Part shown: in pieces, positions 24,505-34,000 of the stretch
Position numbering within the stretch: position 1 is the stretch's first letter
Layout: every line of letters starts with the position of its first letter
Origin: Bolinopsis microptera
Lineage: Eukaryota; Ctenophora; Tentaculata; Lobata; Bolinopsidae
Direction of reading: 5' to 3'
DNA length: 64,000 bases
NCBI RefSeq assembly: GCF_026151205.1
Contig: NC_087082.1
Location: forward strand, 5,463,908 to 5,527,907
The notes under the pieces: model-generated
What the model was told of the DNA's origin: nothing
Databases searched by the model: none
The model's input: the letters and a program-made list of their open reading frames with translations, nothing else
Translations under genes and position numbers: made by a program

Positions 24505-24715
24505 CTGGGTAGAGTATCTTGTAGAATAAATTATTTATCATAATTATACAGGTAATTATTCATAACTCATAAGCATGTATAAAAATACATAGTATCCTCT
24601 AAAAATAGTGCATATAATATATATATTATATAATATACAATATTCATTAAAATATGCAATATATGAGCGTGCCAAAACAAAGCACGGCTGTTCAAAAGAG
24701 GATAATCATAAAGCC

Positions 24716-25234
24716 CCCTACTGTTAGCCACCCTACCCTTGGCTTGCATGATAAACTTGCTGATAACTACTGTTAGCCACCCTAACCTTGGCTTGCATGA
24801 TAAACTTGCTGATAACAACTGTTAGCCACCCTAATCTTGGCTTGCATGATAAACTTGCTGATAACAACTGCTAGCCACCCTAACCTTGGTTTGCATGATA
24901 AACTTGCTGATAACAACTGTTAGCCACCCTAACCTTGGCTTGCATGATAAACTTGCTGATAACAACTGTTAGCCACCCTAACCCTGGCTTGCATGATAAA
25001 CTTGCTGATAACAACTGTTAGCAACCCTAACCTTGGTTTGCATGATAAACTTGCTGATAACAACTGTTAGCCACCCTAACCTTGGCTTGCATGATAAACT
25101 TGCTGATAACAAATGTTAGCCACCATAAAGCCATAACCCTGGCTTGCATGATAAACTTGCTGATAACAACTGTTAGCCACCCTAACCTTGGCTTGCATGA
25201 TAAACTTGCTGATAACAACTGGATGGTCAGGCGA
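24716..25234. repeat. 49-bp tandem array spanning a CAD 5' splice site, 10 copies
   Basis: Ten copies, counting the real exon end. On the transcribed strand each has AGTTGTTATCAGCAAG, then TTTATCATGCAAGCC(A/C)(A/G)G, then GTTAGGGTGGCTAAC. That is 34 nt of exon (VVISKFIMQAK codons) and 15 nt of intron. Each unit therefore repeats the donor, and the CTAACAG at its end creates an acceptor-like AG in front of the next exon-like piece. Copies differ at single bases. Confidence 0.96.
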
Positions 25235-25277
25235 CAGGGCTGCTGCTTTTCCTAAATACTCCTTCAACTCGTCATCT
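25187..25277 (-). CDS. CAD: CAD exon: CPSase B, first exon visible in this window
   Basis: 91 nt from TACTTCAG/A to GCCAAG/GTTAGG; one base completes an upstream codon, then 30 codons follow, leaving in phase 0. It reads DDELKEYLGKAAALSPDHPV, then VISKFIMQAK, matching D.DLE.FL..AA.VS..HPVVISKFI in animal CAD. The preceding CAD exon should end with the GAAMNVAY-type stretch at higher coordinates, but I found no such exon up to 64,000. Its 3' end is the seed of the 49-bp array; its 5' side meets a TAG/TAA trinucleotide array. Confidence 0.93.
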
Positions 25278-25295
25278 CTGAAGTAGTTAGCATTA

Positions 25296-25621
25296 GTAGC
25301 AGTAGTAGTAGTAGTAATAGTAATAGTAATAGTAATAGTAATAGTAATAGTAATAGTAATAGTAATCGTAATAGTAATAGTAATAGTAATAGTAATCGTA
25401 ATAGTAATAGTAATAGTAATATTAATAGTAATAGTAATAGTAGTAGTAGCAGTAGTAGTAATAGTAGTAATAGTAATAGTAATAGTAATAGTAATAGTAA
25501 TAGTAATAGTAATAGTAATAGTAATAGTAATAGCAATAGCAATAGTAATAGTAATAGTAATAGTAGCTTAGTAGTAGTAGTAGTAGTAATAGTAGTAATA
25601 GTAGTAGTAGTAACAATTAGT
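25296..25621. repeat. TAG/TAA trinucleotide array upstream of a CAD acceptor
   Basis: Interleaved AGT/AAT triplets (TAGTAATAG), ending about 18 nt before the acceptor of the exon at 25,277. On the transcribed strand it is TACTATTAC-like. Leu-only and Tyr-only minus frames are artefacts. Confidence 0.95.
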
Positions 25622-26694
25622 ACATGTAGTTTAAAGATAGTTAGATAAGTAAGCATTAGCATTTAGAAGGTGAGGGGAAGTTTGAGTATTATTTAAACTT
25701 AGTAACCTAGTAACCTAGTAACTTAGTAACCTAGTAACCTAGTAACCTATTGTCATGGTAATTGAGGGTAAAGTTGAGTATTATTTAAACTTATCCTGGT
25801 GTTTAGTGTTGATTGAACTGCGATAAAAAGCACACTTGATATTTCCATACTAAGTCTCGCTTGAATGACTTAAATGTGTATCTTTGAACTTTGTTGGGTA
25901 TATTTTAATGCTACTGGGTAAAACACCATTACATGGCTATTATCATTGAACTATTAAATCATACCCACCCCAAAAGCCGGCACATTGTATAATATTACAA
26001 TAGTGTTATTGTATATTACCACTTAGAATCATTATAGCTATTGTAATTGCCACTATAGAATCCTACTTAGAATTACCCACATCCAGAAAGTTTAAATTTC
26101 CTTGCAGATCAACCCCTCCCCCTCCCCCTAAAAATTTGTAATGCCCCAAAAAAGGTCAGGTCCTCTAAATTTTTCCTCTGTAACACAAAAAATCCTCTAA
26201 AATCTAAAATTGCCTCCCAGATTATCTGCCGATTAGCCGACTTTCTGGATGTGGGACTAACGACGTGCCAGAATTCAACACTTCAAGGCATAATTAGAAC
26301 ATAAACAATGCAAATTGTGTACGATACGCCCCACACGATAGATAGACTATACGCTACCCCTTTCTTTGACAACACCCAATCCTATTGCAGTAAGTATACG
26401 GTGTTTAAAAATTCTAAAGTAGCGTTTCAATCATTTCTTTGAAATTACAGCTTGTTTTAATCTATAGTGGCTTTCAGTCAGTTCTCTCTATCCGACAGCA
26501 GTTAAGAATTCAAGAATTTGTTAGGAATTTGTTAGGAATTTGTCATTGTTGATTGTTTATAAAATTGGCAATAGGTTTTATCTTGTGTATTTCACTGTAT
26601 TGACATGAAAGTCTGACTTAATACTCTGTTTACAGTATGTTAAAGTCACCATAGTTACACTACTAGTTACCATAGTAACACTCTGTTTAACAGT
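25622..26694. other. Intergenic or intronic stretch
   Basis: Holds a short AGTAACCT repeat (25,699-25,749) and a 180-bp MITE. An ATG-started 27-codon frame at 26,308 ends at a strong donor-like GTAAGTAT (26,390). Joining it to any nearby acceptor soon meets a stop, so I do not call it coding; it could be a 5' UTR exon of the gene at 26,695. Confidence 0.45.
26076..26255. mobile_element. 180-bp MITE with 16-bp inverted ends
   Basis: Perfect terminal inverted repeats CCCACATCCAGAAAGT ... ACTTTCTGGATGTGGG bound a non-coding C/T-rich core. No clear target duplication is visible. Confidence 0.8.
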
Positions 26695-26890
26695 ATGTCG
26701 GGAGAGCTGGATAGTATCCACGGAGAGACTGCACAACCTACAGGAGGAAGTATCAGCTCGGATAATCTGGCTATCATAGTGTTTATTATAGGGATACTGA
26801 TGCTTATCTTCAGACTACTCCTGGAAGTGTGCCCTCCTTTTCTCAGGGAGGATAAGAAGAGGGCATATCTTGACAAACAGCTAAACACTG
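26695..26890 (+). CDS. Putative single-pass membrane protein, first coding exon
   Basis: ATG directly follows a CTGTTTAACAG/T acceptor. 65 codons lead to a possible donor CACTG/GTAATG at 26,891. The protein starts MSGELDSIHGETAQPTGGSI, then a hydrophobic stretch at residues 24-44 (LAIIVFIIGILMLIFRLLLE), then a basic cytosolic-like part CPPFLREDKKRAYLDKQLN. If not spliced it reads on to a stop at 26,961, through repeat sequence. No homologue recognised; the rest of the gene was not found. A near-copy of the acceptor (CTCTGTTTACAGTATGT) lies 57 bp upstream. The amino-acid pattern is protein-like, but this rests on one exon. Confidence 0.5.
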
Positions 26891-27046
26891 GTAATGTTGG
26901 GCCAGTAAATGACCGGGATAAGAAATTTGAAATGGCCGGGACCGGGATTGGTCAATTTTGACCGGGACCGGGATTTTTTATCCAATTTGAAATTGGCCGG
27001 GATCAGCCAAATTTGACCAGGACCGGAACCGGGATTTTAGCTCTTA

Positions 27047-30000
27047 GTACAGGGAAATCCGTCTGAAAAAATCGATCTGCTGACACACGAAGCTTACAAA
27101 GGATTTTTGACGTTTTTGAGTCCCATTAGGTGCCCTTTATGGCTGACCAACTTTTCCAAACTTTTCCACGTGGCTTAAGGCCACTTTTTGCCACTTTACC
27201 ACTTTTTACCACCTTTCTTGTTTGTCGAATATCTTTAGTTGTGAACATCGTAAAAGGTTGCGAATCAATCGAGTGTGTTCATATTATCAGGAAGAAAAAC
27301 TTTTGTCCTAACAATTTTTACGTCAGATAATAAGTTAATTGGATAATTATCAATTAACCAATTAGCAAAATTCTAAAAATTTTTTATTGGCTAAAAATGA
27401 TCGGAATAGCTTAAAACACGGAGAAAAGTAGTTTTTAGAAAAAATTTGAAAATTTTTCACTTACATTTTTTTTTTCGAGACTTCGAAAAATTTCGAAAAC
27501 AGAAAATTCAAAATATTTTTTTCCGCCAAAAGTGATCAAATTGCATGAAACGCGGAGAAAAATGATTTTCAAAAAAAACTTAGTCAATTTTTCGTTTCAA
27601 GAATACTTAAATCACCAATATTTGTAGTTGGAGTTTAGTAAATCTCGGCAGATTTTAGTAATAATCAGGAATTACTAACTCTAAGTGGAAAGGTCTGAAA
27701 CTGAAAAACGTTAAGTTTAACCATACGATCGCGATATAAGAGTTTCATAACTAATTACAATACAGCCTTATCGATTTTCACAGAAACTGCACCAATGGCA
27801 CAGTCAAGATCGAAACGATAGCCTGCTGTACTGTCATTTTATTGATTTCAATGATGAATCAGTGGGGTTAAGATAATCACATTTGTAATAAATAAAACCT
27901 CTCTGTACCGTCAATTGTGCTAATCTAAACCGGCCTACCTGTATTACCAGACTTCTTCTTTTCCTCAACAATCAAACCGAGTTGTTCATATCGCATTTGG
28001 TGGGTGATGTAAACTAAGTAGTAATACATATCGAGCTATATTCAATCACAATACGACACAGTACGTATATATTATATGGCTCTTAATGAGGTTTATGAAA
28101 CGCTTTATACCGTGAGAAACCCGGTATAGAGAGGTTTTACAGTTTATCACGAAAACGTCTACTTGGTCTCATGGCCCATTTACAGTTCGAAGAAGGGCAA
28201 GAACAGATCAGGGAAACTGAGGAACAGCCAGGTCCAGGAAGCAAGTGTAAATACACCTTCCAACATCTACTGTAACTGTTTTGTATTGTACTGCATACCG
28301 CTTCATTTGCGGGATACCTCAAATCACCCCCATATGTCAGGGTCGGCTAAAAGTAAAATCAACAAGGGTAACATACGGGAAAGGGTAAGATTTAGATACG
28401 AGTACAGTGTCGGGCAAGGGGTAGTAAAGAACCGGTAATAATTAATTCAGTGAAATGTTCCACGAGAGTCAGGATATTTTGGAAATTGCTAATAGAGACA
28501 GATCCTGATCAGGAAGGATTGTTAATGTTAATGTTATTGAGGATGTTGATTTGAAATCCGGACGTCGTGAAGTAAAAATACAGGTTCTTCCCGCAGGATA
28601 TTCGGGGCCCATGATGATCAGCTCGGGATTAATGTGGGACAGATCGAAGACTGACAACTGAACCCAATTGAACCTAGTTCCCACTAACCTGAACCAATCA
28701 GCTTAATTGGTTAGGGTTAGGGTTAGGGTTAGGGTTAGGGTTAGGGTTAGGGTTAGGGTTAGGGTTAGGGTTAGGGTTAGGGTTAGGGTTAGGGTTAGGG
28801 TTAGAGTTAGGGTTAATCTAAATGTCTAAATTGGGTTCAGTTGTCCGGTAGCCCGCTCTTGCGAGTTGACATTCCAAGCTTTTTGGTCTTTTCTTGCCTT
28901 CTTTGAGCTGTCAAAGAGCCATGAGACCAAGTAGACATTTTCGTGATAAACTGTAAAACCTCTCCATATCGGGCCTCTCACGGGAGAAACGAGAAGTGTA
29001 CCGTATAGAACATTTCATATACCTCATTAAGGGCCATAATATAATATACACGTGTTGCATTGTGTCGTATTGTGATTGAATATAGCTCGATATGTATTAC
29101 TACTTAGTTTACATCACCCACCAAATGCGATATGAACAACTCGGTTTGATTGTTGAGGAAAAGAAGAGGTCTGGTAATACAGGTAGGCCGGTTTAGATTA
29201 GCACAATTGACGGTACAGAGAGGTTTTATTTATTACAAATCTTAACCCCACTGATTCATCATTGAAATCAATAAAATGACAGTACAGCAGGCTATCGTTT
29301 CGATCTTGACTGTGCCATTGGTGCAGTTTCTGTGAAAATCGATAAGGCTGTATTGTAATTAGTTATGAAACTCTTATATCACGATCGTATGGTTAAACTT
29401 AACGTTTTTCAGTTTCAGACCTTTCCACTTAGAGTTAGTAATTCCTGATTATTACTAAAATCTGCCGAGATTTACTAAACTCCAACTACAAATATTGGTG
29501 ATTTAAGTATTCTTGAAACGAAAAATTGACTAAGTTTTTTTTGAAAATCATTTTTCTCCGCGTTTCATGCAATTTGATCACTTTTGGCGGGAAAAAATAT
29601 TTTGAATTTTCGAAATTTTTCAAAGTCTCGAAAAACAAATGTAAGTGAAAAATTTTCAAATTTTTTTCTAAAAACTACTTTTCTCCGTGTTTTAAGTTAT
29701 TCCGATCATTTTTAGCCAATAAAAATTTTTTAGAATTTTGCTAATTGGTTAATTGATAATTATCCAATTAACTTATTATCTGACGTAAAAATTGTTAGGA
29801 CAAAAGTTTTTCTTCCTGATAATATGAACACACTCGATTGATTCGCAACCTTTTACGATGTTCACAACTAAAGATATTCGACAAACAAGAAAGGTGGTAA
29901 AAAGTGGTAAAGTGGCAAAAAGTGGCCTTAAGCCACGTGGAAAAGTTTGGAAAAGTTGGTCAGCCATAAAGGGCACCTAATAGGACTCAAAAACGTCAAA

Positions 30001-30061
30001 AATCCTTTGTAAGCTTCGTGTGTCAGCAGATCGATTTTTTCAGACGGATTTCCCTGTACTA
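27047..30061. mobile_element. 3.0-kb palindromic element with ~1.15-kb arms
   Basis: The left end (TA)GTACAGGGAAATCCGTCTG is matched inverted at 30,042-30,061, with TA on both outer sides, as in elements that duplicate a TA target. The arms match closely to about 28,205 and 28,900; for example, the identical 66-codon frames at 27,130 (plus) and 29,776 (minus) are the two arms. The core (28,210-28,860) holds non-matching sequence and a telomere-type array. No transposase seen. Confidence 0.8.
28711..28812. repeat. Interstitial telomere-type array (TTAGGG)17
   Basis: Seventeen hexamers; all are TTAGGG except one TTAGAG. It is flanked by short inverted copies of CAACTGAACCCAATT (28,655 and 28,822). 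The array lies in the core of the palindromic element, not at a chromosome end. Confidence 0.97.
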
Positions 30062-30828
30062 TCTGTTTGGACACGAAATTTAGCGGAATCAACTATTAGT
30101 GCGGAAGTGATCCATCTTTAAGATGGCAATTTGTTTGGGCACCATGTGTTGTAAAATAAATGAGAGGAAAGATTTAGTATCTTGCAAAGATACTAATTGG
30201 CACAATTGGAAAAAAATGACACAATTAGCAATAAATGTAATCTTCCAAAAATCATAACCTGCTAGTCCCACACAACTGAATTCCCCTGGTCTAGTTTTCC
30301 AATTCATGAGAATAAAACATGTGTGTGTATGGCCAATGCGATATTTTTTAATTTAACATGGAATTGAAGTATGATGAAATTTATAATTTGAACTGAAATG
30401 TATTTAAATTATTCTTTAAATTCAGTAGGTTATTGTGCCTTTTCCCCTTTATACCACATGAACGATTAACACGTTTTAACTCGTGTATACATATAATGAA
30501 ACTTTAAATCTAAACGTTGATTGATAATATTATAACAATATAACCTTTTATTGCAAAATATATCACAGTTTATGTTATAGAACTATAGTTTATGTCCATT
30601 ATATCAAAAACTTGTTTCTTTGTCTTCGATCCCACCAATGCTACTTTATTGTTACAAACTATGTTTCTTTGTGCTGAGACTTTGTTGAAGAACAATATGC
30701 CACCCCCCCTCAGCCTTGTTTAATGTGGTTTGACCAAGACACAGCTCTTTTTTAGTTAGCTGTTTCTTTTGCGTGAAAACATTTCTTTACGCTTTAAGTT
30801 TAAACATCGCTCTGCCCTGTGAGACAGT
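30062..30828. other. AT-rich spacer, nothing recognised
   Basis: No repeats of note. A minus-strand frame at 30,089-30,307 has no recognisable features. Confidence 0.4.
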
Positions 30829-30996
30829 ATGCGTTTTCTCGATCTATATACGATATTTCTTCTGTGCACTCTATCTATCAAACAAATCACCTCCAACAAA
30901 CAGGAAAAAGAGGAGTCTTACCATGAAGTAGAGGAGGGAGAGGAGGAAGAAGAGGAGGAAGAGGAGGAGGAAGAGGAGGAAGAGGAGGAATCATGA
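30829..30996 (+). CDS. Short secreted acidic peptide (candidate)
   Basis: A 55-codon open frame. MRFLDLYTIFLLCTLSIKQI resembles a signal peptide (hydrophobic core, residues 3-16). It is followed by TSNKQEKEESYHEVEEGE and a run of Glu to ...EES-stop. The Glu run is encoded by GAGGAA/GAGGAG microsatellite, and such tracts are common in this DNA, so the tail may be chance. The stop lies 15 nt before the 1.82-kb satellite. No homologue recognised. Confidence 0.3.
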   Translation: MRFLDLYTIFLLCTLSIKQITSNKQEKEESYHEVEEGEEEEEEEEEEEEEEEEES

Positions 30997-31007
30997 AGAC
31001 ACGCAAA

Positions 31008-34000
31008 CCAGTCATTTATGGACATGTGCCTGCAAATTTTCAGATACCCACGAAACTTTCAACAGAACTTCCAAAGGTATGAAAAACGATTTTCGGTGAG
31101 ACTTTTTTTTTATCCCTTGGGCAAAACCAGGGAGGGCCACGCCCATATTGACCCAATAACGTAACTGACCCCTTGCTTCGTGAAGGTCGTAGAGACTTTC
31201 AAAATAGGCTTTAAACGAAGCCGCATATGCATGCGAGTTATATAACAAAGAACGGGAGGCAAAAATGGCTGATATAACCAATTTGCTCTATTTTGTGCAC
31301 ATTCCTCCAAATAACTCGAAAAGTAAGCATTTTAGGGAGCATGCTGCTTCATATAAGTGTATAATAAGAACGATGGCTATTCTGCAACAATGTTGTCACT
31401 CAATAAAAAATTCTCTAATGCCTTCATAGCTTCAATGTACCATCATACCAAATTTTTTGCATGATTTCCTGGAACCGAAAATCAGTATTCGCCTATGAAC
31501 TGTAAAAGTACGCACTGTTAAGGCATAGTTTCTTCGTAAGTCATATATAAATAGCCAATTGCGGTTTCTTTTGCACACTATCAAAGACCTATCACAATCC
31601 TATCAAAAGTTTAGTAAATCGGCTCAGCGCCCATCGCCAAGATGGTTTTTTTGGCGAATTTCCTCGAAAAGTAAAGGATTTAGCAATGTGATGATCAATA
31701 ACTCTTATATAAACATGCATATGCGGCTCGTATCAAAGCCTATTTTGAAGTCCTACGACCTCAGAAGCAAGGTATATTTACACTCGCTTCCTATCCCCCC
31801 CCCCCCCCCCCCCCCTATAAAATACTCATGCCTACTGCGAGTTGCAGAGAGTGCAAAAAGTGCATCAGTTTTAAAGAAACCCCTGTGAGAAATCGCATTA
31901 TCGTGCACAACTGGGTCCTAATTATAGAGGTAAATAAGAGGACCGTACATACAGATACCCGGTATATAGATTGCAAGATTGACATAGGTATTGAGCATTG
32001 AAATCAATAAAATGATAGTACAGCAGGTAAAATCGGTTCGCTCTTAAATGTCCTTTTGTGCTGTTTCTTTATGTGGAATTTGATAAAGCTGTAATTGTAA
32101 ATAGTACGAAACTCAAATATTGTTGGTTAACCTTTTTCAGGTCCAGCCCTTTCCGCTAAGCCTATTTCCTAATTACCTAAAATATGTTCGAGATTTACGC
32201 GTGAACTCCAACTTCAAATATTGATGATTTAGTATCCTCAATCTAAAAAACTCGAAATTTTTCTGCAAAGGCATTTTAACCACATTTCATGCAATTCGAT
32301 CACTTTGGCGGAAAAAAATATTTCAAATTTTCAAACTTTTTTTTCAAGTCCTCGAAAAAAAAAATTATAAGAGAAAAATTTTTGAAGTTTTCTAAAACAA
32401 CATTTCTCCGTGTTTCAAACGATTTTTAAATCAATTTAAAGCCCAATAAAAAATTTTCACTTTTTTGGTGATTAACTAATTGAATTTCAATTAGCTGATT
32501 GTCCCGATGTAAAACTTTGATACAAAAGTTTACACCTTGATGAGATAAAACAATCTAGGTTAATTTGCAGCCTTCATGATGTTCACAAACTAAGATATTT
32601 GGCAAACCAGAAAGGTGTACAAGGTGGGTAAAAAGTGTAAAAGTGTGTGTTTCCGTTGAGATACAAAATTGGCAACAGTCTAATTATGTTCGTAGGGTCC
32701 TAACGTACCATATTCCGTTGAGAAATTCCCTAGTGAACATTCGAATCCAACGAATGCCACTTTCCCTTACTATTCATGGAAATAATGCATACATTATGTT
32801 CTTGATGAGAAAGATTCTTATCCAGTCATTTAAGACATGTGCCTGCAAATTTTTCAGATACCCACGAAACTTTGGCACAGACTTCCCAAAGGTATGAATA
32901 AACGATTTTCGGTTGAGACATTTTTTACCTTGGGCAAACCCAGGAGGGCCACGCCCATATTGACCAATAACGTAACTGACCCCTTGCTTCTTGAAGGTCG
33001 TAGAGACTTCAAAATAGGCTTAAACGAAGCCGCATATGCTGCGAGTTATTAACATAGAACGGGAGCAAAAAGCTGATATAAACCAATTTGCTCTAGTTTG
33101 TGCAACATTCCTCCAAATAACTCCGAAAAGTAAGTGCATATTAGGGTGCATGTTTGCTTCATAAGTTGTATTATAGAACCATGCCATTTCTGCACAATTT
33201 GCACTCATTCAAAAATCTCTAAGGCCTGCATATGCTCAATGTAACATACATACCCATATTTTTGCATGATTTCTGGAACCGAAAATGCAGTTTTTTCGCC
33301 ATAACGTGTAAAAGTAAGCACTTTAAGGCTATGATTCTCGTAGTCATATATAAAAGTGCCACTTGCGGTTCTTTTGCACCTCTATCCAAAGACTCTATCA
33401 AATCCTATCAAAAGTTTAGTAAAATCGGCTCAGCGCCACGCCCACAATGGTTTTGGGTGAAATTTCGCGAAAAGTAAGGATTTTCGAGGCAATGTGTTGA
33501 TCATAACTCTTATATAAACAACTTATGCGGCATTCGTTAAAGCTAATTTGAAGTCTCTACGACCTTCAGAAGCAAGGAATATTTACACTCGCTTTCCTAT
33601 ACCCCCCCCCCCCCCCCCCCTATAATACAGGGGCCTCTGCGAGTTGCGAGAGTGACCAAATAAGTGGCACAGTTTAAAGAAACCCCTGTTAGAAAATCGC
33701 ATATCTTGCACACTGGGCCAATTAAAGAGGTAAAAAAGAGGTCCGGTACATTCAGATATCCCGGTATAGATTGGCAAGATTGACAGAGTTTTGATCATTG
33801 AAATCGATCAAATGATAGTACAGCAGGTAAAAATCGTTCGATCTTAAATGGTCCTTTTGAGCTGTTTCCTTTTATGTGGGAATTTGATAAAGCTGTATTG
33901 TAATTAGTTACAAACTCTAAATATTGTGTGGTTAACCTTTTTCAGGTCCCAGCCATTTTCCGCTAATTCTATTCCTAATTACTAAAATATGTCGAGATTT

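Noticed and set aside
26308-26389. 27-codon frame ending at GTAAGTAT as first coding exon of the membrane protein gene
   Set aside because: Joining it to any nearby acceptor, including the one at 26,694, gives an early stop or the wrong frame for the membrane segment; it could only be untranslated.
27130-27330. 66-codon protein present twice (also 29,776-29,976, minus)
   Set aside because: The duplication is explained by the palindrome arms; the peptide has no recognisable features and the arms are non-coding elsewhere.
28469-28684. Minus-strand 71-codon frame in the palindrome core as a captured gene
   Set aside because: Some protein-like wording, but no family recognised and no splice or start context.
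28711-28812. Chromosome end
   Set aside because: The TTAGGG run is only 17 units and is flanked on both sides by the same palindromic element, so it is interstitial.
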